NCBI RefSeq assembly: GCF_025666195.1
Contig: NZ_CP102592.1
Coordinates: forward strand, 1,240,001-1,304,000
Direction: 5' to 3'
Length of the DNA stretch: 64,000 bases
DNA from: Xanthomonas sp. CFBP 8443
Lineage (GTDB): Bacteria > Pseudomonadota > Gammaproteobacteria > Xanthomonadales > Xanthomonadaceae
Shown here: positions 1-11,157 of the stretch, one piece after another
How the letters are laid out: the number at the start of each line of letters is the position of its first letter
Position numbering within the stretch: position 1 is the first letter of the stretch
Translations under genes and position numbers: made by a program
The notes under the pieces: model-generated
Told to the model about the DNA's origin: nothing
Database searches by the model: none
Seen by the model: the letters and a program-made list of their open reading frames with translations, nothing else

Positions 1-293
1 ACGGGTTCGTGGCGTTGTACATCTTCATGCTGGCGGCCATCGCCGGACATGTGATCATCTCGCGGGTGCCGGTGATCCTGCACACCCCGCTGATGTCCGG
101 TTCCAACTTCATCCACGGCATCGTGCTGATCGGCGCGATGGTGGTGCTCGGCCACGCCGACACCACGCTGGAAAAGGCGGTGGGCTTCCTCGCCGTGCTG
201 CTCGGCGCCGGCAATGCCGCCGGCGGCTACGTGGTCACCGAGCGCATGCTGGAGATGTTCAAGAGCTCGAAGAAGCCCGGAGACAAGCCATGA
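1..293 (+). CDS. pntA2: NAD(P) transhydrogenase subunit alpha, part 2 (partial, left edge)
   Basis: Membrane part of the proton-translocating NAD(P)+ transhydrogenase alpha subunit in its split form; with the soluble PntA1 and with PntB it couples hydride transfer between NADH and NADP+ to the proton gradient. The visible protein is mostly hydrophobic (about three helices) and carries the family stretch RVPVILHTPLMSG. The first complete codon is at 3. The frame is open to the left edge, so the GTG at 9 is probably an internal valine and the true start lies outside the window. The stop overlaps the next start as ATGA, indicating translational coupling. Confidence 0.93.
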   Translation, partial: GFVALYIFMLAAIAGHVIISRVPVILHTPLMSGSNFIHGIVLIGAMVVLGHADTTLEKAVGFLAVLLGAGNAAGGYVVTERMLEMFKSSKKPGDKP

Positions 294-766
294 GCTCGGC
301 GCGGCCGCTGGGGCCCAGGGCGTGGTTCCAGATGCTGAGCTACCTGCAGTACCCGGCGATGGTCGCCGCCGCCATCTACGCCGCCAGGCCGCTGTTCAAC
401 GGCATGGCCGGCGTGTTCGACGACTGGAACTACGCGCTGCTGTACGCCGGCGTGGGCGTCGGCCTGTCGTCGCTGCAGGATCCCACCCGCACCCAGAACA
501 AGATCTCGCATTCGATCTGGCAGGACCCGCGCAAGGGGCGCCTGGCGCTGTGGCTGCTCTCGATCGAGGCGCTGGTGCCGATCGTGATCGGCCTGGTCGG
601 CGCCTACCTGGCGAGTTCCACGCCGCTGAACCAGTTGTCGCTGGGTCTGGTCGCGTTCGGCCTGGGCATGGTGGGGCTGCTGAAGACCGCCATCGAGATG
701 TTCGAGCACCATCGCCTGGACCGCGCGCGCGATCCGGCGGACATGCTGATCGGGGGACACGCATGA
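290..766 (+). CDS. Unknown membrane protein inside the transhydrogenase operon
   Basis: A 158-residue protein I do not recognise as a named family. It has about four hydrophobic segments (near residues 20-37, 47-62, 84-108 and 114-130), a central polar loop with DPTRTQNKISHSIWQDPRKG, and a charged tail rich in His, Arg and Asp. Its start overlaps the pntA2 stop and its own stop overlaps the pntB start, both as ATGA, so it is made from the same mRNA and probably in fixed ratio with the transhydrogenase. An accessory or assembly subunit is a reasonable inference, but nothing in the sequence shows catalysis. Confidence 0.85.
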   Translation: MSSARPLGPRAWFQMLSYLQYPAMVAAAIYAARPLFNGMAGVFDDWNYALLYAGVGVGLSSLQDPTRTQNKISHSIWQDPRKGRLALWLLSIEALVPIVIGLVGAYLASSTPLNQLSLGLVAFGLGMVGLLKTAIEMFEHHRLDRARDPADMLIGGHA

Positions 767-2211
767 GCACGACCGAAGCACTGTCCTGGCTGGTGAAGGT
801 CAGCTATCTGGTGGCCGCTACCCTGTTCCTGCTCGGCCTGCAGCGCATGGCTTCGCCGAAGACCGCGCGCAGCGGCATCCATTGGGCCGGGTTCGGCATG
901 CTGCTGGCGACCGCCGCCACCTTCTTCCTGCCCGGCCTGCACAACCTGACCCTGATCCTGCTGGCGCTGGTGATTGGCACCGGCGCGGCGTGGATCTCGG
1001 CCAAGAAGGTCGCCATCACCGACATGCCGCAGATGGTCGCGCTGTACAACGGCATGGGCGGCGGCTCGGCGGCGGCAATCGGGGCGGTGGAACTGCTGCG
1101 CTTCTCGTTCCTGGCGCACCGCGACACCTCGCACTGGAGCGAGAGCGCGATTGCCGCGCTGGCTGCGCGCCAGCCCGATGCGACCACGCTGGCGCTGGCC
1201 ATCATCGGTTCGGCGATCGGCGCGATCTCGCTGTCCGGCTCGATCATCGCCTGGGCCAAGCTCGACGGGCGGCTGGACAAGCGCGTGACCTTCCCCGGCC
1301 AGCAGGCGTTCAACCTGCTGGTGTTCGTGGCGATGCTGGGCCTGGGCGCTTGGGCGGCGATCAGCCTAAGCCCGGTGGCGATCGTGGCCTTCTTTGCGGT
1401 CGCGCTGGCACTGGGCGTGCTGATGACGCTGCCGATCGGCGGCGCCGACATGCCGGTGGTGATCTCGCTGTACAACGCCTTCACCGGCCTGGCGGTGGCG
1501 TTCGAAGGCTACGTGCTCGGCAACGAGGCGCTGATCATCGCCGGCATGATGGTCGGCGCGGCCGGCATCCTGCTGACCCGGCTGATGGCCAAGGCGATGA
1601 ACCGGCCGATCAGCGGCGTGCTGTTCTCCAACTTCGGCGGCGGCGGCCAGGCGCAGGAGATCAGCGGCGCGCAGAAGCCGATCGAGGCCGGCGACGTGGC
1701 GGCGATGATGGCCTACGCCGAGCGCGTGGTGATCGTGCCCGGCTACGGCATGGCGGTGGCGCAGGCGCAGCACAAGATCTGGGAGCTGGCGCAGCGGTTG
1801 ATCGAGCGCGGGGTCAAGGTCAAGTTCGCGATCCACCCGGTGGCCGGGCGCATGCCCGGGCACATGAACGTGCTGCTGGCCGAGGCCGGCGTGCCCTACG
1901 ACCTGATCGCCGACATGGACGACATCAATCCCGAGTTCCCCAGCACCGACGTGTCGCTGGTGATCGGCGCCAACGACGTGGTCAACCCGGTGGCCAAGAC
2001 CGATCCGGCCAGCCCGATCTTCGGCATGCCGATCCTGGACGTGGTCAATTCCAAGAACGTCATCGTGATCAAGCGCGGCAAGGGCACCGGGTTCGCCGGC
2101 ATCGAGAACGCGCTGTTCTATGCCGACAACACGCGCATGCTGTACGGCGACGGCGCCGAGGCGGCCGGCGCGCTGGTCAGCGAACTGAAGGCGCTGGACG
2201 GCGGGCATTGA
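763..2211 (+). CDS. pntB: NAD(P) transhydrogenase subunit beta
   Basis: Beta subunit of the inner-membrane transhydrogenase, 482 residues. The N-terminal half is a bundle of hydrophobic helices forming part of the proton channel. The C-terminal third is the NADP(H)-binding domain, with the signature PGYGMAVAQAQ from about residue 325, then HPVAGRMPGHMNVLLAEA and GANDVVNP. The ATG at 763 was chosen because it overlaps the upstream stop and begins at the usual family N-terminus; a longer open frame upstream lies in another gene. Last gene of the operon; a palindromic repeat follows. Confidence 0.97.
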   Translation: MSTTEALSWLVKVSYLVAATLFLLGLQRMASPKTARSGIHWAGFGMLLATAATFFLPGLHNLTLILLALVIGTGAAWISAKKVAITDMPQMVALYNGMGGGSAAAIGAVELLRFSFLAHRDTSHWSESAIAALAARQPDATTLALAIIGSAIGAISLSGSIIAWAKLDGRLDKRVTFPGQQAFNLLVFVAMLGLGAWAAISLSPVAIVAFFAVALALGVLMTLPIGGADMPVVISLYNAFTGLAVAFEGYVLGNEALIIAGMMVGAAGILLTRLMAKAMNRPISGVLFSNFGGGGQAQEISGAQKPIEAGDVAAMMAYAERVVIVPGYGMAVAQAQHKIWELAQRLIERGVKVKFAIHPVAGRMPGHMNVLLAEAGVPYDLIADMDDINPEFPSTDVSLVIGANDVVNPVAKTDPASPIFGMPILDVVNSKNVIVIKRGKGTGFAGIENALFYADNTRMLYGDGAEAAGALVSELKALDGGH

Positions 2212-2255
2212 GCTTGTGCTGGCGACCGATGCTTGGCCGCTCCGGCCGGGTGTCG

Positions 2256-2322
2256 GTCGCGGCTGAAGCCGCTCCTACAGGGGGGCGGGAGCACTGACTG
2301 TAGGAGCGGCTTCAGCCACGAC
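2256..2322. repeat. GTAG-headed palindromic repeat pair (REPIN-like)
   Basis: Two inverted copies of a short palindromic unit: GTCGCGGCTGAAGCCGCTCC at 2256-2275 and its reverse-oriented partner, starting GTAGGAGCGGCTTCAGCC, at 2300-2322. Each copy has a GTAG head and a small stem-loop of its own, and the two face each other. Related copies lie at 11452-11513, 11573-11595 and 60776-60842. The form matches the REP elements with GTAG heads known in Xanthomonadaceae, which are spread by RAYT tyrosine transposases; no such transposase is in this window. It sits between the converging ends of pntB and the next gene. Confidence 0.85.
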
Positions 2323-2330
2323 CACTACTC

Positions 2331-2750
2331 TCAGCGCGCGCTGAAATACGCCACGACCAAGCCGATGCCCAGCCACAGCACGTCGCCGGGGCGGTTGGCC
2401 AGCACGGTCAGCGTCCACGCGTAGCGCGCGCCCATCTTCAGCGACGAATCCCACGGATCCAGGCCCAGTCCCGCGCCCATGTGCGCGGCGGCGATGCCCC
2501 AGTTGGCGGCGGCGATGACCAGCGCGGTGGCCAGCACCGCCACGGCGATGCGCAGCTTGCCGCGCGGCAGCGTGCCCAGGCGCAGCATCCACGCGATCTC
2601 CAGCGCTACCGGCACCGCCATCCAGCCGGCCTGATGGCCCAGGCTCAAGGCGACCAGCATCCAGGCGATCAGGGCGGTGAAGCAGCCCAGGCACAGCAGC
2701 AAGGGCCATAGCCAGTGCGTGGTCCTGGCCGGCATGGAGGAGGGCGGCAT
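2331..2750 (-). CDS. Hypothetical membrane protein
   Basis: A 139-residue hydrophobic protein with about four predicted membrane helices and a C-terminal stretch WLGIGLVVAYFSAR. I do not recognise the family. The frame stays open upstream to 2912, but the start at 2750 (MPPSSMPARTT) keeps it clear of the divergently transcribed sufT and places the first helix close to the N-terminus; the Met five codons later is an alternative. It is convergent with pntB and separated from it by the palindromic repeat. Confidence 0.65.
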   Translation of the reverse strand: MPPSSMPARTTHWLWPLLLCLGCFTALIAWMLVALSLGHQAGWMAVPVALEIAWMLRLGTLPRGKLRIAVAVLATALVIAAANWGIAAAHMGAGLGLDPWDSSLKMGARYAWTLTVLANRPGDVLWLGIGLVVAYFSAR

Positions 2751-2856
2751 GCGATGTTCCCGAAGAATCCGCACAGGATACCCTCCGGCACGTACCCCGC
2801 GCACTCGGATAAACTGGGCGACTTGCACCGGCGGGGCCTGCCCCCATATCGCCCCC

Positions 2857-3408
2857 ATGTACTCACGCAGCAGTGAACCTGTCCAATTCGAACGCGATTG
2901 CGCGGCGGTCATGGTGCCGCAGGGCGACGCGGTGACCCTGCCGGCCGGCAGCTACGGCTACATCACCCAGGCGCTGGGCGGCAGCTACACGGTGTTCGTG
3001 GAGGGCAACCTGTTCCGCATCGCCGGCAAGGACGGCGATGCGATCGGCAAGGAGCCGCCGCCGGGCCTGGACCTGCCCGAGGGCGCCAGCGACGAGCAGG
3101 TCGAGGCGCTGATCTGGCAGCAGCTGCGCACCTGCTTCGATCCGGAGATCCCGTTCAACATCGTCGACCTGGGCCTGGTCTACGAAGTCGGCGTGCAGCC
3201 GCGCGAGGACGGCCAGCGCCTGGTGGAGGTCAAGATGACGCTGACCGCGCCGGGCTGCGGCATGGGCGAGATCCTGGTCGACGACGTGCGCAGCAAGCTG
3301 GAGCTGATCCCGACCATCGCCGAGGCCGATGTCGAGCTGGTGTTCGATCCGCCGTGGGGCCGGCATATGATGTCCGAGGCCGCGCGCCTCGAAACCGGCA
3401 TGCTCTGA
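2857..3408 (+). CDS. sufT: Iron-sulfur cluster assembly/maturation protein SufT (DUF59)
   Basis: A 183-residue SufT-type protein, thought to help maturation of Fe-S proteins under high demand. The N-terminal third is a small beta-rich part (GDAVTLPAGSYGYITQALGG). The rest is a DUF59/MIP18 domain with the signature FDPEIPFNIVDLGLVYEV and the conserved cysteine in LTAPGCGMGE (C134). The ATG at 2857 was preferred over upstream in-frame codons because it gives the usual family length. Divergent from the small membrane gene at 2750. The usual suf genes are not in the window. A downstream gap of about 100 bases leads to ilvE. Confidence 0.9.
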   Translation: MYSRSSEPVQFERDCAAVMVPQGDAVTLPAGSYGYITQALGGSYTVFVEGNLFRIAGKDGDAIGKEPPPGLDLPEGASDEQVEALIWQQLRTCFDPEIPFNIVDLGLVYEVGVQPREDGQRLVEVKMTLTAPGCGMGEILVDDVRSKLELIPTIAEADVELVFDPPWGRHMMSEAARLETGML

Positions 3409-3506
3409 CCCGCGCGACTGCGCGACCTGGGGCCGGGACAAGGCGCCGCCGCTGCTCGGATGATGCAGCGGCACGGCCGTCCCTCGACTACCACAGGAAA
3501 CCCCCG

Positions 3507-4610
3507 GTGTCCGCTACCGAGCCGTCTTCGCAGTTCCGCCTGATCCCGTCCACGACCGCACGCAGCGCCGATGCGCGCGCGCAGATCCTCGCCGCGCCGG
3601 GCTTCGGCAACTACTTCACCGACCACATGGTCGCCATCGAATGGGACCGCGAGCAGGGCTGGCACGACGCCCAGGTCCGCGCCTACGGTCCGCTGGCGCT
3701 GGATCCGGCCGCCTCGGTGCTGCACTACGGCCAGGAGATCTTCGAGGGCATCAAGGCCTACCGCCATGCCGACGGCTCGATCTGGACCTTCCGCCCCGAG
3801 GCCAACGGCAAGCGCCTGCAGCGCTCGGCGCAGCGCCTGGCGCTGCCGGACCTGCCGGTGGAGCTGTTCGTCGAATCGCTGCGCCAGCTGATCGCGGTCG
3901 ATGCCGCGTGGGTACCGTCGGCGCCGGAGACCAGCCTGTACTTCCGTCCCTTCATGATCGCCAACGAGGCGTTCCTGGGCGTGCGCGCGGCGCAGAAGGC
4001 CGGCTACTACGTCATCGCCAGCCCGGCCGGCGCCTACTTCGCCAAGGGTGTGGCGCCGGTGGCGATCTGGCTGTCCACCGACTACGCGCGTGCGGCCAAG
4101 GGCGGCACCGGCGCGGCCAAGTGCGGCGGCAACTACGCCGCCTCGCTGCTGCCGCAGCAGCAGGCGCAGGCGCAGGGCTGCTCGCAGGTGCTGTTTCTGG
4201 ACCCGGTCGAGGGCAAGTACCTGGAAGAACTGGGCGGCATGAACGTGTTCCTGGTGATGCGCGACGGCAGCCTGGTCACCCCGGCGCTGTCCGGCAGCAT
4301 CCTCGAGGGCATCACCCGCGACAGCATCCTGCAGCTGGCGCGCGATCGCGGCATGCAGGTGGTCGAGCGCCAGGTGACCATCGACGAGTGGCGCGACGGC
4401 GTGGCCTCCGGCGAGATCGCCGAGATCTTCGCCTGCGGCACCGCCGCGGTGGTGACCCCGATCGGGCAGCTGAAGGGCAAGGATTTCGCGGTCGGCGATC
4501 TGGCCGCGCCGGCCGGCGCGGTGACCCTGTCGCTGCGCCAGGAACTGACCGACATCCAGTACGGCCGCGTGCCCGACCGCCATGGCTGGCTGGTGCGCCT
4601 GGACGGTTGA
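3507..4610 (+). CDS. ilvE: Branched-chain amino acid aminotransferase
   Basis: PLP-dependent class IV aminotransferase that makes the last step of leucine, isoleucine and valine synthesis, and the first of their breakdown, using glutamate/2-oxoglutarate. 367 residues, the long BCAT form. The expected pyridoxal-binding lysine lies in GAAKCGGNYAAS (K205), and EELGGMNVF and the C-terminal FACGTAAVVTPIG are conserved family segments. Start is GTG at 3507 with a purine-rich AGGAAA about 7 bases upstream; no ATG fits better. A 14-bp inverted repeat just after the stop may end transcription. Confidence 0.95.
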   Translation: MSATEPSSQFRLIPSTTARSADARAQILAAPGFGNYFTDHMVAIEWDREQGWHDAQVRAYGPLALDPAASVLHYGQEIFEGIKAYRHADGSIWTFRPEANGKRLQRSAQRLALPDLPVELFVESLRQLIAVDAAWVPSAPETSLYFRPFMIANEAFLGVRAAQKAGYYVIASPAGAYFAKGVAPVAIWLSTDYARAAKGGTGAAKCGGNYAASLLPQQQAQAQGCSQVLFLDPVEGKYLEELGGMNVFLVMRDGSLVTPALSGSILEGITRDSILQLARDRGMQVVERQVTIDEWRDGVASGEIAEIFACGTAAVVTPIGQLKGKDFAVGDLAAPAGAVTLSLRQELTDIQYGRVPDRHGWLVRLDG

Positions 4611-4619
4611 GCGGCACGT

Positions 4620-4653
4620 GCCGATGCCGCGGCGATGCTGCCGCGGCATCGGC
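4620..4653 (+). terminator. Stem-loop after ilvE
   Basis: A perfect 14-bp inverted repeat (GCCGATGCCGCGGC, loop GATGCT, then its complement) starting 10 bases after the ilvE stop. There is no following T-run, so it may be a weak or factor-assisted terminator, or an mRNA 3' end stabiliser. Confidence 0.5.
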
Positions 4654-5157
4654 CCTTGGAGCCGGTGAAACCGTCGCCGATGCGCGGCGGTCCTGCCCGC
4701 CATTCGTTCTTCGCTGCCGTTGGATCGCCGCAACCACGCGCTGCCGGCAGATCGCCAGCGCCTGCAGGCGTAGCGCCATGCGCGGCCGTTGCACGCTGAC
4801 CAGTCCTGACCGCGGCGCCTACTTCAGCGCCTGCCGACCGATGTCCTGCCTTGGTCGCAGCGTGTCATTCCATGTCTCTTGCGTGACGTTGGCGTGGCGC
4901 AGTGCAGCGCCGAGTGCGGAATGGTCAGCTGAACGCAGTTGATGGTCGTCACGGAACGGCATTTTGGACGACGCATTTCCTAGTGGTAGCCCTCCATACG
5001 CCATTGTATTGACCGGCGCAATTGACTAGGTTCGATGAACGGACGGCAACAGGGGGCTGGTCCGGCCTCTCGGCTTGATGCTGCGTTCAGCCGTCGTCGA
5101 ACGCATCGTCGTCGAACTATCGCCGCTTCGCGGCCATTCAACGATAAGGAAGTTCCG
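4654..5157. other. Gene-free stretch upstream of the protease
   Basis: About 500 bases between ilvE and the secreted protease. Short open frames exist (for example 4819-5004 on the minus strand) but none has a ribosome site, family resemblance or usual codon bias. The last 150 bases are less GC-rich and may hold the protease promoter (TTGACC at 5009-5014 and TTGACT at 5022-5027), but I see no good -10 partner for either. Confidence 0.6.
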
Positions 5158-6903
5158 ATGACCGATATTTCGCAACGTCGTTCGCGTCAGCGCACGTGGC
5201 TGGTGGTGGTGGGCGCGTCGGCACTGAGTTCGCTGCTGTTGGCGACCCCGGCCTTCGCCGGCGAGGTCAACCTGTCCGGGCTGTCCTCCGAACCCACCCT
5301 GCAGCGTTTCATCGTCAAGTACCGCGATGGCAGCACCGAACTGGCGGCGCCGGCGTCGCTGCAGCGCGCGCTCTCCTCCGCCGCGACCGCGGTGCCGGCC
5401 AAGAGCGGCCGCGCGCTCGGCCTGACCTCGCTGCGGCGCCTGGCGATCGGCCCGGAAGTGGTCAAGGCCAACCGGGTGCTCGACGCCAAGGAAGCCGAGA
5501 TGCTGATGCGCCGGCTCGCCGCCGACCCGAACGTGGAGTACGTCGAGCTCGACCGGATCATGACCGCGACGCTGACCCCGAACGACCCCAGCCTGTCCTC
5601 GCAGTGGGCCTTCGGCACCGGCACCGCCGGCATCAACGTGCGCCCGGCCTGGGACCAGGCCACCGGCAGCGGCGTGGTGGTGGCGGTGATCGACACCGGC
5701 ATCACCAACCATGCCGATCTCAACGCCAACATCCTGCCCGGCTACGACTTCATCAGCGACACCTTCGTCTCGCGCGACGGCGACGGCCGCGACGCCAACC
5801 CGGCCGACGAGGGCGACTGGAACCCGGTGGCCAACGAGTGCTACAGCGGCTCGCCGGTGACCAATTCCAGCTGGCACGGCACCCACGTGGCCGGCACCGT
5901 CGCCGCGCAGACCAACAATGCGGTCGGCGTGGCCGGCACCGCGTTCGGCGCCAAGGTGCTGCCGGTGCGCGTGCTGGGCCGCTGCGGCGGCTACACCTCC
6001 GACATCGCCGATGCGATCGTCTGGGCCTCCGGCGGCACAGTCAGCGGGGTGCCGGCCAACACCACCCCGGCCGAGGTGATCAACATGTCGCTCGGCGGCG
6101 GCGGCACCTGCTCGGCCACCTACCAGAACGCGATCAACGGCGCGGTCGGCCGCGGCACCACGGTGGTGGTGGCGGCCGGCAACAGCGGCGCGAACGTGTC
6201 CGGCTCGGTGCCGGCGAACTGCGCCAACGTGATCGCGGTGGCGGCCACCACTTCCTCGCGCGCCAAGGCCAGCTATTCGAACTACGGCACCGGCATCGAC
6301 ATCTCCGCACCGGGGTCGAGCATCCTGTCCACGCTCAATTCCGGCACCACCACGCCGGGCAGCGCCAGCTACGCGTCCTACAACGGCACCTCGATGGCGG
6401 CGCCGCACGTGGCCGGCGTGGTCGCGCTGATGCAGTCGGTCGCGCCGTCGCCGCTGACCCCGGCGCAGGTCGAGACGACGATCAAGAACACCGCCGCCAG
6501 CTTCTCGTGCTCGCAGGGCTGCGGCGCCGGCCTGCTCGACGCCAATGCCGCGGTGACCGCGGCGCTGGGCGGCGGCGGTCCCGGCCCCGGTCCCGGCAAC
6601 CAGTTGCAGGACGGCGTGCCGGTCACCGGGCTGGGCGCCAGCAGCGGCGCCGAGCTGAACTACACCGTGGTAGTGCCGAGCGGGGCCAGTTCGCTGAGCG
6701 TCACCATCGCCGGCGGAAGCGGCGATGCCGACCTGTACGTGCGCCTGGGCAGCGCGCCGACCGACAGCACCTACGGCTGCCGCCCGTACCTCAACGGCAA
6801 CAACGAGACCTGCACCTTCAACGCGCCCAGCGCCGGCACGTACTACGTGCGGGTCAAGGCGTACAGCACGTTCTCGGGCGTGACCCTGACCGCGAACTAC
6901 TGA
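5158..6903 (+). CDS. Secreted subtilisin-like serine protease (S8) with C-terminal PPC domain
   Basis: Extracellular serine endopeptidase, 581 residues. A Sec signal peptide ends near LLATPAFA (about residue 35). A propeptide follows to about residue 140 (RFIVKYRDGS, then DPNVEYVELD), an intramolecular chaperone and inhibitor in this family. The S8 catalytic domain has the triad D179 (VIDTGI), H240 (HGTHVAGT) and S412 (GTSMAAPHVAG). After a Gly/Pro linker (about residue 475) comes a bacterial pre-peptidase C-terminal (PPC) domain with GDADLYVRLG and TYYVRVKAYS. ATG at 5158 has AAGGAAG in front. In Xanthomonas such proteases leave the cell by the type II system and act in nutrition or plant colonisation; that role is inferred. 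Single gene, with a good terminator downstream. Confidence 0.95.
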   Translation: MTDISQRRSRQRTWLVVVGASALSSLLLATPAFAGEVNLSGLSSEPTLQRFIVKYRDGSTELAAPASLQRALSSAATAVPAKSGRALGLTSLRRLAIGPEVVKANRVLDAKEAEMLMRRLAADPNVEYVELDRIMTATLTPNDPSLSSQWAFGTGTAGINVRPAWDQATGSGVVVAVIDTGITNHADLNANILPGYDFISDTFVSRDGDGRDANPADEGDWNPVANECYSGSPVTNSSWHGTHVAGTVAAQTNNAVGVAGTAFGAKVLPVRVLGRCGGYTSDIADAIVWASGGTVSGVPANTTPAEVINMSLGGGGTCSATYQNAINGAVGRGTTVVVAAGNSGANVSGSVPANCANVIAVAATTSSRAKASYSNYGTGIDISAPGSSILSTLNSGTTTPGSASYASYNGTSMAAPHVAGVVALMQSVAPSPLTPAQVETTIKNTAASFSCSQGCGAGLLDANAAVTAALGGGGPGPGPGNQLQDGVPVTGLGASSGAELNYTVVVPSGASSLSVTIAGGSGDADLYVRLGSAPTDSTYGCRPYLNGNNETCTFNAPSAGTYYVRVKAYSTFSGVTLTANY

Positions 6904-7009
6904 TCCGCCCGCTGCGCGGCGGCCATCGCGGCCGTCGCGCAAGCGCCGCACGTCCCCCGAACGGAATCGGCGGCCTGCGGCGTTCGAGACAGATAGGAAA
7001 ATGCGATTG

Positions 7010-7035
7010 CCCGCGCCCCGGCGCGGGTTTTTTTT
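7010..7035 (+). terminator. Rho-independent terminator after the protease
   Basis: Stem CCCGCGC/GCGCGGG with a four-base loop, followed by eight T residues. It ends the protease transcript about 105 bases past its stop codon. Confidence 0.9.
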
Positions 7036-7173
7036 GCCTCGCTTGCCGAGGCGGTCGACGCCGGCACCTGCGCCAGGCGCATCGGCCTGCATCGGTATGC
7101 AAGGAAGGATTGCGGTGTCGCGGACCTGGCCAGTGTCGCGGAAATCAGTAGGCGGCGCGGCCCCGCGCGCGCG

Positions 7174-7647
7174 TCATTCGCACAGATCGCAGGCGCGCGC
7201 CTGCAACACGGCCAATACCTGCCCGGCATCGATCTCCAGCAGCAGGCCGCGCTGCCCGGCGTTGAACCACACGCTGCCCGCAGCGAGCGCCGACTGCTCG
7301 ATCAGCACCGGCGCCTGCCGCTGCTGGCCCAGCGGGCTGATGCCGCCGACCTTGTAGCCGGTGCGGCGCTCGGCCTCGGCCACCTCCATCATCCGTGCCG
7401 ATTTGCCGGCACCGGCCGCGGCGAGCTTCTTCAGCTGCACGCGGCGATCGGACGGGACCACCACGCACACCGCACTGCTGTCGACCCACGCCATCAGGCT
7501 CTTCAGCACCCGCGCCGGCGGCAGGCCGAGCGCCTGCGCCGCCTGCAGGCCCTTCGCGCCGGCCTCGGCTTCGTAGTCGTAGGGATGCAAGGTGTAGGCG
7601 ACGCCGGCGGCGTCCAGCGCCCGGGTTGCGCGGGTGGCCTTGGACAT
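7174..7647 (-). CDS. ybaK: Cys-tRNA(Pro)/Cys-tRNA(Cys) deacylase YbaK
   Basis: Trans-editing enzyme that hydrolyses Cys wrongly attached to tRNA-Pro by prolyl-tRNA synthetase. 157 residues, a single YbaK/aminoacyl-tRNA-editing domain. The functional lysine of the VLKSL motif is K49, and KVGGISPLGQ is the conserved loop. Six bases separate it from the asparaginase-like gene upstream, so the two are probably co-transcribed. Confidence 0.93.
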   Translation of the reverse strand: MSKATRATRALDAAGVAYTLHPYDYEAEAGAKGLQAAQALGLPPARVLKSLMAWVDSSAVCVVVPSDRRVQLKKLAAAGAGKSARMMEVAEAERRTGYKVGGISPLGQQRQAPVLIEQSALAAGSVWFNAGQRGLLLEIDAGQVLAVLQARACDLCE

Positions 7648-7653
7648 GGCGGC

Positions 7654-8139
7654 TCAGACGGGTTCGAAGCGGTTCGCGGCCACGTTCTTGCGCACCTTCT
7701 GCGGGTCCCAGATCTGCCCGTTCATGGCGATGTAGACACCGGCCGGCAGCGACTGCACCGCGCCGACCGCGCAGCCGATGTTGAATTCCGCGTCCGAGCC
7801 GCGGAACCGCGCCGGATTCAGCGCGCCGGTCATCACGATGGTCTTGTCCGGGATGGTCTGCAGCACCTTGCCGGTCTGCACCATCGAGTCGGTGCCGTGG
7901 GTCAGCAGCACGTGGCGCGCGGACTGCGCGGCGACGGTGGCGCGGATCAGTTCGCGGTCCTCGTCGGTGATGTGCAGCGAGTCCTTGCGGATGATCGGGA
8001 TCACGGTGAAGCGGAAGGTCACGCCCAGTTCCTTGAGGATCTGGCCGATCTGCGGATCGCCGATCTGGTAGTCGGACTTGTCGTCGAAGTAGATCTTGTC
8101 GATCGTGCCGCCGGTGGTGACGATCAGGAGTTCTTCCAT
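7654..8139 (-). CDS. Asparaginase-like protein, N-terminal domain only
   Basis: 161 residues matching only the N-terminal domain of bacterial L-asparaginases. It has the first threonine motif TTGGTID near residue 10 and the second LLTHGTDSM near residue 80, the two catalytic Thr elements of the family, and TIVMTGALNPARF after them. The C-terminal domain of the usual ~330-residue enzymes is missing, with no remnant downstream: the stop is followed at once by ybaK. Either a single-domain enzyme or an amidohydrolase/binding protein of other specificity. Activity on asparagine cannot be read from the sequence. Confidence 0.85.
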   Translation of the reverse strand: MEELLIVTTGGTIDKIYFDDKSDYQIGDPQIGQILKELGVTFRFTVIPIIRKDSLHITDEDRELIRATVAAQSARHVLLTHGTDSMVQTGKVLQTIPDKTIVMTGALNPARFRGSDAEFNIGCAVGAVQSLPAGVYIAMNGQIWDPQKVRKNVAANRFEPV

Positions 8140-8217
8140 TGCCGGTTCCTAGAGCATGACGGGGCGCCGCCGTGGCCGCGCAGGCCGCCATGATAGCGGC
8201 AGCCCGGCGGCCGCCGT

Positions 8218-10530
<2,313 letters not shown>

Positions 10531-10534
<4 letters not shown>

Positions 10535-11157
10535 CCCCGCGCATCCTGTTCCCGTTGTTCGCCGCCGCCGCGTTGCTGGCCGGCTGCGATCGCCATCCGA
10601 CGCCCGCCGATGGTGCCGCGCCGGCCGCCTCAGCTCCGGCCGCGCCGGTGCCGCCCCCCGCGCCGACGGCAGCGGCTGCGCCCGCCGCCGGCGCCGCGCC
10701 GCAGGTCGTGCAGGAAACCCGCCCACAACCGACGCTGAAGATGAAGGCGGTGGACGGCAGCGACTACGACCTGGCCGCGCATCGCGGTAAATGGGTGGTG
10801 GTGAATTTCTGGGCCACCTGGTGCGCGCCGTGCCTGAAGGAGATGCCGGAGCTGTCGGCATTGCACGTGATGCGCGACAACATCGAAGTGGTCGGCCTGG
10901 CCTACGAGGACATCGAGCCGGCGGAGATGCAGGCGTTCCTGAAGGAGCACCCGGTGGCCTACCCGGTGATCATCGTCGACACCTACGCGCCGCCGGCCGA
11001 CTTCGCCACCCCGCGCGGGTTGCCGATGACCTACCTGATCGCCCCGGACGGCAAGCTGGCCAAGCAGTTCCTGGGCCCGGTCAACGCGCACGACATCGAA
11101 GCGGCGATCGCCGCGGCGGGCGGCCCGGCGCCCGGCCAGGCGAAAGCCGCGCGCTGA
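10531..11157 (+). CDS. TlpA-like thioredoxin lipoprotein
   Basis: 208-residue periplasmic disulfide reductase or oxidoreductase anchored by lipid. A signal peptide with lipobox LLAG-C (C19) is followed by an Ala/Pro-rich tether (to about residue 60) and a thioredoxin fold with the active site WCAPC (C98, C101) and the cis-Pro segment GLPMTYLI. Similar proteins reduce cytochrome c or outer membrane protein thiols; the partner here is unknown. Overlaps the YihY gene upstream by four bases and acylphosphatase downstream by one. Confidence 0.9.

Noticed and set aside
4819..5004. Short minus-strand frame between ilvE and the protease.
   Set aside because: No ribosome site, no recognisable domain, and composition differs from the real genes.
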